A stretch of 13,018 nucleotides of DNA from an uncultured Lachnospiraceae bacterium (GCA_945787485.1 CALZHV010000049.1:1-13018), one strand, 5' to 3'. Shown: positions 1 through 7,698, counted from the stretch's first letter. Notes: a model not told the origin generated them from the sequence alone. Made by a program: numbers and translations.

Positions 1-560
1 GCACAGAAGCCATGACCTTCTGTGGTTTTACTGAAGTAAGACCTACCCTTCTTATCATTGGCGGAAGCTCAGGCAGCGTTAAAGTAAATGAAGCTATCTG
101 GTCATGTCTTGACGATATAACAGATCACTTCAACGTTATTCATCTTTGCGGAAAGGATAAAACCAACAAAAATTATCCAAACACAAACCGTTATGTTCAA
201 TTTGAATACATTAAACAGGAGCTCGCAAGTCTCCTTGCATTAAGTGACATTGTCGTTTCCCGTGCGGGTGCCAATGCCATTTGTGAGCTTCTCGCATTGC
301 GAAAGCCAAGCGTTCTGATTCCACTTTCTCTTGAAGCAAGCAGAGGCGACCAGATCTTAAATGCCGAATCATTTGATAAGAGCGGATATGCAAAGCTTTT
401 AAGGGAAGAAGACCTTACAAGCGAATCACTTCTTAATGCAATAAATGACACTTACGAAAACAGGAATAAATATATTGATGCAATGAATAAGAGTTCATCC
501 ACTGACTCTATCTCATTGATAGTTGATATAATTGAAGAATACGCAGAAAAAAATGCCTAA
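1..560 (+). CDS. murG: MurG, UDP-GlcNAc:lipid I GlcNAc transferase (3' part)
   Basis: C-terminal part of MurG, the peripheral membrane glycosyltransferase that adds GlcNAc from UDP-GlcNAc to lipid I to form lipid II for peptidoglycan. The reading frame is open to the left edge (codons ACA GAA GCC precede the first visible ATG at 12), so the start is outside the window and that ATG is internal. Visible family marks are the glycine-rich loop IGGSSGS that opens the second Rossmann domain, SRAGANAICEL (the UDP-GlcNAc binding segment, SRAGAxxxxE) and DQILNAE, matching the (D/H)Q..NA motif near the end. The length from the glycine loop to the stop is normal for MurG, so the 3' end is intact. It is followed by a convergent terminator shared with the opposite-strand gene. 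Identity is secure from the motifs; the 5' half cannot be judged. Confidence 0.93.
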   Translation, partial: TEAMTFCGFTEVRPTLLIIGGSSGSVKVNEAIWSCLDDITDHFNVIHLCGKDKTNKNYPNTNRYVQFEYIKQELASLLALSDIVVSRAGANAICELLALRKPSVLIPLSLEASRGDQILNAESFDKSGYAKLLREEDLTSESLLNAINDTYENRNKYIDAMNKSSSTDSISLIVDIIEEYAEKNA

Positions 561-649
561 AAAAATCAGGTCACTCAGACAGGATGAACCTTCATCTCCC
601 AACATTCCGGGGTTGCAGGTAAGCCTCCTTTAAGTGACCTGATATTTTT
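561..649. terminator. Bidirectional long-loop terminator between murG and the PAS-GGDEF-EAL gene
   Basis: An 11-bp perfect stem, ATCAGGTCACT (565-575) with AGTGACCTGAT (633-643), has a run of five A on its left and ATTTTT on its right, so transcripts from either convergent gene would end in a U run. The loop is unusually long (57 nt) and contains its own small hairpin (GATGA/TCATC, 583-596). Seen directly; termination is inferred. Confidence 0.7.
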
Positions 650-672
650 ATCACATATACAATATAATTCAA

Positions 673-2946
673 TTAAGTAAGCTTATAAAATTCTTCCTTT
701 GAAACCGGTTTGTGAACAAAATATCCCTGATAATATTTGCATCCAAACCGCTTTAAGTACTGGTATTGCTCTTTCTTTTCCACTGTTTCAGCAATTACAT
801 AAATATTTAGAGATTCCGTGAGTTCAAAAATCATTTCCATTATAGCATCAACACGACTTACATCATCTGCCTTAAGCATATGCGTAATGTCAAGCTTGAT
901 TCCGTCAACAGCTATATCCTTAAGCATGTTCAATGATGAATAACCCGAACCAAAATCATCTAACAGTATGACAAAGCCTTTCTCCTTAAGCTTTTCAATC
1001 ACATCAAAAATGATATATGCATTCGTTTCAAATGATTCCTCAGTTATCTCGAGTCGAAGCTGCTCCGGTTTTATATTGTTTTTTTGTACGATTTCGGTCA
1101 GCGTCTCACACATATCTCGATAAAAATAATCCTTTGAAGAAACATTAACCGAAATAAATCCATCAAACCCTTTTTGGTTAAGCTTATTAATAATCTGCGC
1201 CGTCTGATTCCACACATACTCATCCATTTGACAGATAAGTCGTGTCTGTTCAAATAAATCAAGAAAATCCTGCGGCATTATTGTACCGTATGTCGGATGA
1301 TTCCATCTCGCAAGCGCCTCTCCTCCGACAATCTTTCCATCCAGGTCAACTATAGGCTGTATATCTACGATAAAATCACCCTTTTCCAAAGCCGACTCAA
1401 ATTCAGCTATGAATTGCTTGTCCTTAAGCTTTTTCATCATGATTTTTTTGTCATAATACGAAATGGCAACTCTTTCATCCTTGCCTTGGCTCATTGCAAT
1501 CGCAGCTCTTCCGCACATAACATCAGGTGCTATCTCAGGGTCATCAATTTCATATATTCCAACCTGCATTTTAAGCTTAAATGTACCATCAATACATTTT
1601 TCCGCCTTATCGCACGCCTTTTCAAGCATCCTTAAGTTGACCCTGTCCGTCGGAGAACACATTACAAATTTGTCTCCGGTCATTCTTGCATACAATGTCC
1701 CTTCGTCGGCATTGTTTTTCAATTCATTTCCTACAGAAATAAGAACCTTATCCCCGACATTATCACCATATATATCATTTATAAATTTAAAGTCCTTGAT
1801 ATTTATCAATATCATACTGTATTTTATATCTTTATTTTGAACGGCCTCCGTAACCTGTTCAAAAAAATGTTCCCTGTTATACAATCCTGTAAGCATATCA
1901 TGAGTTGCTTTGTAATGCTCTGCATTGTATGCTTTAGTCTGGCTTGTAACATCAGAAATCTGGAAACAATAGCATATTATTTTTCCACGTTCATCCATTA
2001 CCTCATTGTAATGACCTTCATGAACCTGAAGATTAATACCCGTTCCGCTAACCTGTGTCCAGCAGTAATTATCTTTTATTTTTCCTTTATGCTCTTCTCG
2101 CCATGTGTTGTAGAAACCACTCATACTGTCAAGCGGTTCTTTTTTACCAAGGTTAAAATATTTTCTTCCAACTTCATTGATATATAAACATTTTCCGTCA
2201 GTATCATAGCAGACTACGGCACTGTCCATATCCTTTACAACAAGTGAAAGCGTTTTTTCAACAAGCCCCTTCGGAATATAAAAAAATGTAAAGTCTGAAA
2301 TCAGCATTGCCACAAGCGAATGGAATATCAGTGAAAAATCTATTGGCGAATCAAAAAACATACAAGTAATATCACTTAATGCTAAAAGAACTATCAAAAC
2401 AAGCAATCTGCTGTACTTCTTTTTGTGAAACTGGGATACAATCGCCGTTTTATATGCCAGGGCTACAACTATATAGCAAATCAAGACTATCGTAAGCATT
2501 ATATGATACGAAAACATAAAGCCGACCTGATAATATACAAAGAAATTATCTCCCCACATCTGCTTTGTTCCTATATCAAACATATGATTGTTATAACAAT
2601 TGACAAGAAGCGCTATTACATCAATGCCTGCAAAAAAATGCATTAGAATACTAATATATTTAGAATAAAATGCTTCCTGCGTATAGTATCTGACATACTC
2701 CACAACATGCAAAAGCAAAATATCAATTCCAATAAAATAAACCGTCTGGGCAATCAATGCCGTCATACTGTTTTTTGCAAGACAAAAAACCATATTACTT
2801 ATTATCATTACTTCCGATATCAGTAATATAGTTCTTACAAGTGTTGCCAAACGGCCTTTTTTCTTTCTGATTTTAAAACCGCTTATGCATATGACAATCA
2901 TTATTACAGCGGCAATTAAAATGGATATTATCCTGGTGTTTTCCAT
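673..2946 (-). CDS. Membrane PAS-GGDEF-EAL protein, probable c-di-GMP phosphodiesterase
   Basis: Multidomain signalling protein of 757 residues. Order: about seven hydrophobic helices over residues 5-225 (resembling the 7TM sensor regions of histidine kinases), a PAS-like segment around 230-335, GGDEF about 345-505, EAL about 515-757. The GGDEF signature is replaced by TGDKF (423-427), so cyclase activity is unlikely, although GTP binding could remain. The EAL domain keeps the known catalytic set: E543 (EAL), N601, E633, D663-D664 (DDFGSGYSSL), K684, E720 (in AETVE) and Q740 (QGY), so c-di-GMP hydrolysis to pGpG is expected. The frame opens at a TTG at 2961, but the ATG at 2946 is preferred because AAGGA lies 7 nt before it. 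It starts 36 bp after mntP on the same strand, so riboswitch-controlled co-transcription is plausible, although a candidate internal promoter lies at 2977-3005. The sensed ligand cannot be inferred. Confidence 0.9.
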   Translation of the reverse strand: MENTRIISILIAAVIMIVICISGFKIRKKKGRLATLVRTILLISEVMIISNMVFCLAKNSMTALIAQTVYFIGIDILLLHVVEYVRYYTQEAFYSKYISILMHFFAGIDVIALLVNCYNNHMFDIGTKQMWGDNFFVYYQVGFMFSYHIMLTIVLICYIVVALAYKTAIVSQFHKKKYSRLLVLIVLLALSDITCMFFDSPIDFSLIFHSLVAMLISDFTFFYIPKGLVEKTLSLVVKDMDSAVVCYDTDGKCLYINEVGRKYFNLGKKEPLDSMSGFYNTWREEHKGKIKDNYCWTQVSGTGINLQVHEGHYNEVMDERGKIICYCFQISDVTSQTKAYNAEHYKATHDMLTGLYNREHFFEQVTEAVQNKDIKYSMILINIKDFKFINDIYGDNVGDKVLISVGNELKNNADEGTLYARMTGDKFVMCSPTDRVNLRMLEKACDKAEKCIDGTFKLKMQVGIYEIDDPEIAPDVMCGRAAIAMSQGKDERVAISYYDKKIMMKKLKDKQFIAEFESALEKGDFIVDIQPIVDLDGKIVGGEALARWNHPTYGTIMPQDFLDLFEQTRLICQMDEYVWNQTAQIINKLNQKGFDGFISVNVSSKDYFYRDMCETLTEIVQKNNIKPEQLRLEITEESFETNAYIIFDVIEKLKEKGFVILLDDFGSGYSSLNMLKDIAVDGIKLDITHMLKADDVSRVDAIMEMIFELTESLNIYVIAETVEKKEQYQYLKRFGCKYYQGYFVHKPVSKEEFYKLT

Positions 2947-2976
2947 ATCCTCATCCTTCAAAAATACTATATGACA

Positions 2977-3005
2977 ATTATATTATATTATTCCAAGTCC
3001 CTCAA
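2977..3005 (-). promoter_or_regulatory. Candidate internal promoter for the PAS-GGDEF-EAL gene
   Basis: On the - strand TTGAGG (3005-3000) is followed after 17 bp by a perfect TATAAT (2982-2977). It lies over the mntP stop codon. The -35 box is only 4/6, and TATAAT arises easily in AT-rich DNA, so this is tentative. If real, the downstream gene would not depend fully on the Mn2+ riboswitch. Confidence 0.35.
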
Positions 3006-3543
3006 GCAAAATCTTTATTGCCAATACTATGAGAATTACACCTCCCGTTATCTCTGCCTTCGACTTGTATTTTTCTCCAAAAACGCTTCCTATTTTTACT
3101 CCGACCGCAGAAAAAACAAAAGTTACAGCTCCGATAAATAAAACAGCCGCAATTATATTAACCTTCAAGAATGCAAATGTTACACCTACGGATAACGCAT
3201 CAATACTTGTCGCTATGGCAAGAAGCAGCATAGACTTAAAATCCATTGAAGCATCTGTATTATCTTCTTCCTTTGACAAAGCTTCTCTTATCATATTTCC
3301 TCCAATTATACAAAGAAGTAAAAATGCTATCCAATGTGCATATTTAGTTACTTTGTCCGCAAAAAGATTTCCGAGCAGATAACCAATCAGCGGCATCAAT
3401 CCCTGAAATCCTCCAAACCATAACCCGGCAATAGCCATGTGTTTAAATCTGATTTTACCAAGGGACAAACCCTTGCAGACAGACACGGCAAATGCATCCA
3501 TAGAAAGACCTACTGCCAAAATAAATAATTCAAAAATTCCCAT
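2983..3543 (-). CDS. mntP: MntP-type manganese efflux pump
   Basis: A 186-residue integral membrane protein of the MntP (YebN, DUF204) family, which exports Mn2+ from the cytoplasm. Two internally related halves carry the conserved acidic motifs LSMDAFAVSVCKG (D16) and SIDALSVG (D115), the hallmark of the family. About six membrane helices are visible (roughly 3-22, 37-60, 70-88, 104-124, 129-150, 165-185), with a charged loop (KEEDNTD) in the middle. Length equals the family norm. The start is supported by GGGAGA eight nt upstream. A Mn2+-type riboswitch (3683-3778) and its terminator sit in the leader, the best-known arrangement for mntP, which supports both calls mutually. The PAS-GGDEF-EAL gene follows in the same direction. 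Confidence 0.93.
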   Translation of the reverse strand: MGIFELFILAVGLSMDAFAVSVCKGLSLGKIRFKHMAIAGLWFGGFQGLMPLIGYLLGNLFADKVTKYAHWIAFLLLCIIGGNMIREALSKEEDNTDASMDFKSMLLLAIATSIDALSVGVTFAFLKVNIIAAVLFIGAVTFVFSAVGVKIGSVFGEKYKSKAEITGGVILIVLAIKILLEGLGII

Positions 3544-3649
3544 AGTATTTCTCCCATCTCAATTATTTAATATATAGTCTCCTATTCTTTGTAAATTATT
3601 GACTAAACATATAAAGAGCAAAGCGAATAAGTCCACTTTCAAAATAAAT

Positions 3650-3691
3650 AAAAAAGAGACTTATGCGCAACAAAAGCTGCTCATAAGTCTC
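3650..3691 (-). terminator. Riboswitch expression-platform terminator upstream of mntP
   Basis: On the - strand GAGACTTATG (3691-3682) pairs perfectly with CATAAGTCTC (3665-3656), with a further GCA/TGC inside, followed by a T6 run (3655-3650). The 5' arm contains the ACTTA needed for the closing helix of the upstream aptamer, so aptamer folding and terminator folding exclude one another. Confidence 0.85.
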
Positions 3692-3778
3692 GTCATTTAC
3701 AGTGGTACCGGATCTTGTCGACCATTATGTCGATACAACTACATATGTTTTACACATATGCCGACTACTCCCTTACGG
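3683..3778 (-). ncRNA. yybP-ykoY family Mn2+ riboswitch aptamer
   Basis: Read on the - strand, the leader begins CCGTAAGGGAGTAGTCGG (3778-3761), containing the conserved L1 GGGAGTAG of yybP-ykoY aptamers. Next come a P2 hairpin ACATATG-type arm pair around 3732-3758, the ATCCGG element expected in the L3 region (near 3710), and finally GACGAGACTTAT, corresponding to the conserved AGAC-type 3' end. TAAG near the start can pair with CTTA at the end (P1). Known members bind Mn2+ at the L1-L3 contact and switch expression on. Here Mn2+-stabilised P1 would sequester the 5' arm of the terminator and let transcription into mntP proceed. The call rests on motif order and the mntP context; no covariance search was possible. 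Confidence 0.85.
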
Positions 3779-3787
3779 AATACAAAG

Positions 3788-3815
3788 AGTATAACATATT
3801 TTTTTATTTTTTCAA
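3788..3815 (-). promoter_or_regulatory. Promoter of the riboswitch-mntP unit
   Basis: On the - strand TTGAAA (3815-3810), 16-bp AT-rich spacer, TATACT (3793-3788). The expected start near 3781 falls just before the aptamer, which fits a riboswitch leader. Confidence 0.75.
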
Positions 3816-3847
3816 GTAATATTATGAGATTTGCTACTTTATCTTAA

Positions 3848-3876
3848 TAGACATAGTTTTTTTCTTGTGCTATAAT
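3848..3876 (+). promoter_or_regulatory. Promoter of the aldose epimerase-cellobiose phosphorylase unit
   Basis: TAGACA (3848-3853), 17-bp spacer, then TGC-TATAAT: a perfect -10 (3871-3876) with an extended -10 TG. The predicted start is near 3883. It diverges from the mntP promoter about 30 bp away. Confidence 0.8.
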
Positions 3877-3882
3877 GGGCAT

Positions 3883-3912
3883 TGCCATGGTGAATGCTTG
3901 CATACACCGGCA
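3883..3912 (+). promoter_or_regulatory. Hairpin at the 5' end of the epimerase transcript
   Basis: TGCC-AT-GGTG (3883-3892) pairs with CACCGGCA (3905-3912) across a 2-nt bulge, with an inner ATGC/GCAT continuation and a tiny loop. It begins at the predicted +1, so it would cap the mRNA 5' end (a possible stabiliser). As DNA it could also be a repressor operator just downstream of the promoter. Structure seen; function inferred. Confidence 0.5.
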
Positions 3913-3939
3913 TATTTTGAAAATCACATGGAGGTAAAC

Positions 3940-4941
3940 ATGAGTCAATCAGCCATTATAACAACATACAAGGAAAAAGATGTTATAGAACTTACTTCCG
4001 GTCGCTACAAAGCTGTAGTTGCACCATTTCTCGGAAGTAATGTTATGCGACTTCAGGATATTGAAAATGAAATAGAAGTATTCAGATTTGACGAAAGTCT
4101 GACACCTGATGAGCTAAAAAAATCAGCTGAAGTATATGGTTTTCCAACCCTATACCTTCCTAACAGATTAAATAACGGTGTTCTTAAAACATCTGATGCG
4201 ACTTACAATTTTCCGTTAAATGATCCTTTAGGCAACCACATTCACGGTTTTCTCCACAAGAGAGAGCATACGATTGTTTCGGCAGAGGTTATCGGTGAAA
4301 CTGCCGTTGCCAAGACAGAGTATATATATGATGAAAACGATGAATTTTATTCAATTTACCCTGTCAGCTTTAAGGCAGAGTATACATTTACTCTTTCAGC
4401 CGAAGGACTTTCATATGAATTTAAAATGACTAATACATCAGACAAAATGATGCCTTACGGTGTATGTAATCACACAACGATAAACGGACCTTTCTTAAAG
4501 GGTGCACAGGGCAAGGATGTCAGACTTTATGTTCCTGTAGGTGAGAAGTGGAAGCTTGATTCAAAATGTATTCCGACATGTGAATTTCTTCCTCATACAA
4601 ATCACGAAAAGCAGTATCTTACAGGCTCACAGGTTCCTGTATTACATGATATAGATAATGATGTTTTCTTTGCCGAAACAGGCGAATTCGAAGGCAGGCC
4701 TTTCCACGGTGCAATTGCAACAGATGAAGCTTCCGGCAAAAAAATTGTTTACGAGGTTTGCCCTGAATTCAAGTATTGGGTTATTTGGAACGATCATGGT
4801 GACAAGGAATATTTTTGTCCGGAACCAAGTACATGGATGATAGATGCACCTAATCTTCCAATACCTGCTTCAGAGTCAGGTTACATTGAGTTGGCTCCCG
4901 GTGAATCAAAGACTGTTACAGAGAAAATTTATACAGTATAA
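3940..4941 (+). CDS. Aldose 1-epimerase (mutarotase) family protein
   Basis: A cytoplasmic beta-sandwich enzyme of 333 residues that interconverts alpha and beta anomers of aldoses. Residues matching the GalM active site are present in order: R76 in PNRLNNG, H100/H102 in GNHIHGFLH, H178 in GVCNHTTINGPF (acid), D241 in the DNDVFF segment, and E295 in CPEPSTW (catalytic base). The start at 3940 is chosen because GGAGG sits 5 nt upstream; the frame remains open further left, but those codons overlap the promoter. The cellobiose phosphorylase gene follows in the same direction, so the likely job is to equilibrate glucose or cellobiose anomers for phosphorolysis. The exact substrate is not determinable from sequence. 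Confidence 0.88.
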   Translation: MSQSAIITTYKEKDVIELTSGRYKAVVAPFLGSNVMRLQDIENEIEVFRFDESLTPDELKKSAEVYGFPTLYLPNRLNNGVLKTSDATYNFPLNDPLGNHIHGFLHKREHTIVSAEVIGETAVAKTEYIYDENDEFYSIYPVSFKAEYTFTLSAEGLSYEFKMTNTSDKMMPYGVCNHTTINGPFLKGAQGKDVRLYVPVGEKWKLDSKCIPTCEFLPHTNHEKQYLTGSQVPVLHDIDNDVFFAETGEFEGRPFHGAIATDEASGKKIVYEVCPEFKYWVIWNDHGDKEYFCPEPSTWMIDAPNLPIPASESGYIELAPGESKTVTEKIYTV

Positions 4942-4975
4942 TCAGCTGCCCCTATTTGTATAATTTGTTGTCTCA

Positions 4976-4999
4976 AAAAGACATTTTCAGTTGTCTTTT
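4976..4999 (+). terminator. Weak terminator or attenuator-like hairpin after the epimerase gene
   Basis: AAAAGACA (4976-4983) pairs with TGTCTTTT (4992-4999), 8 bp around an 8-nt loop, with a U-rich 3' arm. A competing hairpin uses the same AGACA with an upstream TGTCT (4969-4973). The same stem sequence recurs in the terminator at 9900-9939. The stem is AT-rich, so partial read-through to the phosphorylase gene is likely. Confidence 0.5.
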
Positions 5000-5019
5000 A
5001 GGCATTTTTATTATATAAT
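4991..5019 (+). promoter_or_regulatory. Promoter of the cellobiose phosphorylase gene
   Basis: TTGTCT (4991-4996), 17-bp spacer, perfect TATAAT (5014-5019), predicted start near 5026. The -35 overlaps the 3' arm of the preceding hairpin, and the -10/+1 region overlaps the right arm of the inverted repeat, so an RNA or DNA regulator there would affect this promoter. Confidence 0.7.
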
Positions 5020-5054
5020 AGGGGCAGTGTTTTATGAAAGGAAGGTATTACTAC

Positions 5055-7508
5055 ATGAAATTTGGCTATTTTGATGACGAAAACAAAGAATATGTCATCA
5101 CATCACCAAAAACTCCTTACCCATGGATAAACTATTTGGGTACTCAGGATTTCTTCTCATTGATTTCCAACACAGCAGGAGGTTACCACTTCTACAAAGA
5201 TGCTCGTCTTAGAAGAATCACTCGTTATCGTTATAATAACGTCCCTGTTGATATGGGCGGTCGTTATTTCTACATAAACGAGGAAGGTAATATTTGGTCC
5301 CCGGGATGGTCACCTGTAAAGAAAACTCTTGAGTTTTATCAGTGTCGTCATGGTATGGGATATACAATCATCACAGGAAAGAGCAATGGTCTTAAGGCTG
5401 AGGTAACATTCTTCGTACCACAGAATTACCAGGGCGAAGTTCAGAAGGTTGTATTAAAGAACGAAGGAACAAGCAAAAAATCATTTACACTCTTCTCATT
5501 CCTTGAGTGGTGTTTATGGAACGCAGAGGACGATTCAACAAACTTCCAGAGAAACTTCAGTACCGGTGAAGTTGAAGTTGAAGGTTCAACATTATTCCAC
5601 AAGACAGAATATAAAGAGCGTCGTGATCATTTTGCATTCTATACAGTTAACTCACCTATTGATGGTTATGATTGTGATCGTGAATCATTTATGGGTCTTT
5701 ACAATGGCTTTGAAAATCCGGACGCAGTTGTTGCCGGTAAGTCAAACAATTCAAAGGCTGATGGTTGGTCACCTATCGCTTCTCACAGCATCAACATTGA
5801 TCTCGGACCTGGCGAAACAAAGGAACTTGTTTTCATTCTTGGTTACGTTGAAAATGGTGAGGACAAGTGGAACGCTGACGGTTCAATGAAAAAAGACAAA
5901 GCATATGACATGATTGCTCAGTTTGATACTGTAGAAAAGGTTGATGCAGCATTCGAAGCAAACAAAGCTATGTGGGAAGACCTTCTTTCAAAATATTCAG
6001 TTAACACTCCTGATGACAAGATGAACCGTATGGTTAACATCTGGAATCAGTATCAGTGTATGGTAACATTTAATATGTCACGTTCAGCATCTTACTTCGA
6101 ATCAGGTATCGGACGTGGTATGGGATTCAGAGATTCAAATCAGGATTTACTTGGATTTGTTCATCAGATTCCGGACAGAGCAAGAGAAAGAATTTTAGAC
6201 CTTGCTGCAACACAGTTTGAAGATGGTGGTTGTTTCCATCAGTATCAGCCTCTTACAAAGAAGGGTAATGATGCTGTCGGCGGAAACTTCTCAGACGATC
6301 CATTATGGATGATTCTTTCAACTGCAGCATATATCAAGGAGACAGGTGATTACTCAATTCTTGATGAGATGGTTCCTTACAGAAATGACGAGAAGCTTGC
6401 ACAACCAATGATGCATCACTTACAGCAGTCATTCTACAGAGTAGTAAATAATGTTGGTCCTCACGGACTTCCACTTAGCATGAGAGCTGACTGGAACGAC
6501 TGTCTTAACCTTTCTTGCTACTCAACAGTACCTGGTGAAAGCTTCCAGACATATACTTCTCCTATGTTTGAGAAGGAAGGCGGTTATTCAAAGACTGCTG
6601 AGTCTATGTTTGTTGCAACACTCTTTACATACGTTGCTCCACTTTATGTAGAGCTTTGCCAGTACAAGGGTGATACAGAGGCAGCTGCCAAGGCACAGGC
6701 TGAGATTGATAAGATGAGAGCTAACATCCTTGAAAGCGGATGGGATGGAGAATGGTTCTTAAGAGCTTATGATAATGAAGGCGAACCTGTTGGTTCAAGC
6801 AAGTGTGATGAAGGTAAGATCTTTATGGAGCCACAAGGCTTTGCTATTATGTCAGAACTTGGTAAGGATAAAGGTTATGATATCAAGACACTTGATGCAA
6901 TAGATAAATATTTAGGATGCCAGTATGGTCTTGTTCTTAACAATCCTGCTTTCACAAAGTATGTTGTTAAATACGGTGAGATTTCTACATATCCGGCCGG
7001 TTATAAAGAGAATGCCGGTGTATTCTGTCATAACAATGCTTGGATTATTGCTGCTGCTGCATATGCAGGACAAGGTGACAGAGCTTATGATTACTATTCA
7101 AGAATTGCTCCTGCATATCTTGAAGAAATATCAGATCTTCACAGAACAGAGCCATATGTATATGCTCAGATGATCGCAGGTAAAGATGCAGGCAGATCAG
7201 GTGAAGCTAAGAACTCATGGCTTACAGGTACAGCTGCTTGGAACTTTGTAGCAGTATCACAGTATATCCTTGGTGTTATTCCTGATTTCGGCGGACTTAA
7301 GATAGATCCTTCAATTCCAAGTGAATGGGATGGATTTACAGTATCAAGACAGTTCCGTGGTGATACATATGATATTACAGTTTCTAATCCGGATCACGTA
7401 TGCAAGGGCGTTAAGAGCATGGTTGTTGACGGAAATGCTGTAGACGGAAATGTAATACCTGTAATCGGCGATGGAAAGAACCATAAGGTTGAGGTAGTAA
7501 TGGGTTAA
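5055..7508 (+). CDS. cbp: Cellobiose phosphorylase (GH94)
   Basis: An intracellular GH94 enzyme of 817 residues: cellobiose + phosphate gives alpha-glucose 1-phosphate + glucose, saving ATP during cellulose use. It reads closely like the C. thermocellum enzyme from the first residues (MKFGYFDD, YVITSPKTPYPWINYLGT, RYRYNNVPVDMGGRYFY, FQRNFSTGEVE) and has about the same length (known members 811-822 aa). An N-terminal beta-sandwich (to about 280) precedes the (alpha/alpha)6 catalytic domain. RADWNDCLNL puts D482 close to the catalytic acid Asp490 of the Cellvibrio gilvus enzyme, with D479 in the same motif. No signal peptide is present. The start at 5055 is preferred over the ATG at 5034, because AGGAAGG lies 9 nt before 5055 and the alignment begins there. 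It follows the epimerase gene and ends at a strong terminator. Substrate preference for cellobiose over longer cellodextrins is inferred from the close similarity. Confidence 0.95.
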   Translation: MKFGYFDDENKEYVITSPKTPYPWINYLGTQDFFSLISNTAGGYHFYKDARLRRITRYRYNNVPVDMGGRYFYINEEGNIWSPGWSPVKKTLEFYQCRHGMGYTIITGKSNGLKAEVTFFVPQNYQGEVQKVVLKNEGTSKKSFTLFSFLEWCLWNAEDDSTNFQRNFSTGEVEVEGSTLFHKTEYKERRDHFAFYTVNSPIDGYDCDRESFMGLYNGFENPDAVVAGKSNNSKADGWSPIASHSINIDLGPGETKELVFILGYVENGEDKWNADGSMKKDKAYDMIAQFDTVEKVDAAFEANKAMWEDLLSKYSVNTPDDKMNRMVNIWNQYQCMVTFNMSRSASYFESGIGRGMGFRDSNQDLLGFVHQIPDRARERILDLAATQFEDGGCFHQYQPLTKKGNDAVGGNFSDDPLWMILSTAAYIKETGDYSILDEMVPYRNDEKLAQPMMHHLQQSFYRVVNNVGPHGLPLSMRADWNDCLNLSCYSTVPGESFQTYTSPMFEKEGGYSKTAESMFVATLFTYVAPLYVELCQYKGDTEAAAKAQAEIDKMRANILESGWDGEWFLRAYDNEGEPVGSSKCDEGKIFMEPQGFAIMSELGKDKGYDIKTLDAIDKYLGCQYGLVLNNPAFTKYVVKYGEISTYPAGYKENAGVFCHNNAWIIAAAAYAGQGDRAYDYYSRIAPAYLEEISDLHRTEPYVYAQMIAGKDAGRSGEAKNSWLTGTAAWNFVAVSQYILGVIPDFGGLKIDPSIPSEWDGFTVSRQFRGDTYDITVSNPDHVCKGVKSMVVDGNAVDGNVIPVIGDGKNHKVEVVMG

Positions 7509-7530
7509 TTCCCTTTCATGCAAAATACAT

Positions 7531-7577
7531 AAAAAAAGGAAACCGGCTTGCAAAATGTAAGTCGGTTTCCTTTTTTA
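7531..7577 (+). terminator. Strong intrinsic terminator of the cellobiose unit
   Basis: GGAAACCGGCTT (7538-7549) pairs with AAGTCGGTTTCC (7559-7570), one G-U pair, 9-nt loop, followed by T6 and preceded by A7. It sits 23 bp after the phosphorylase stop. Confidence 0.92.
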
Positions 7578-7655
7578 TTAGATACACCTTAGTATATTTT
7601 TATTGTTAATTTGGTAATTAATTATATATTAAAATGCATACAATTATCTCAGGCA

Positions 7656-7698
7656 TTTTTAATGTATAGGAAACGAAAAGTTTCCTATACATTAAAAA
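7656..7698. repeat. 19-bp perfect palindrome with GAAAA loop
   Basis: TTTTTAATGTATAGGAAAC (7656-7674) is the exact reverse complement of 7680-7698, with loop GAAAA. Neither strand has a U run after the stem, so it is not a usual terminator. Its right end shares an A run with the neighbouring acpP terminator. Confidence 0.8.

Larger units (their letters stand above)
4946..5027. repeat. Inverted repeat framing the cellobiose phosphorylase promoter
   Basis: CTGCCCCTATT (4946-4956) is the exact reverse complement of AATAGGGGCAG (5017-5027). After a 2/1 bulge the arms continue as TATAAT (4959-4964) with ATTATA (5010-5015), giving 17 paired positions. The right arm covers the 3' end of the -10 box and the predicted +1 of the downstream promoter. 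It may be a paired operator (DNA looping) or a large hairpin in read-through RNA. Confidence 0.7.

Noticed and set aside
1297..2646. Several + strand ORFs opposite the PAS-GGDEF-EAL gene
   Set aside because: They are antisense shadows of a gene with clear domains and carry no recognisable motif.
3599..3847. 82-residue + strand ORF between mntP and the epimerase gene
   Set aside because: It lies antisense over the riboswitch, terminator and mntP promoter and has no protein-like pattern.
3865..3939. Upstream extension of the epimerase to a TTG at 3865
   Set aside because: It would place the start inside the promoter -10 region and has no ribosome site; 3940 has GGAGG.
5034..5054. Earlier ATG of the cellobiose phosphorylase
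   Set aside because: The ribosome site AGGAAGG lies within this stretch and similarity to known enzymes starts at MKFG (5055).
7344..7553. 69-residue - strand ORF over the end of the phosphorylase gene
   Set aside because: It is antisense to a secure coding region and crosses its terminator; no ribosome site.
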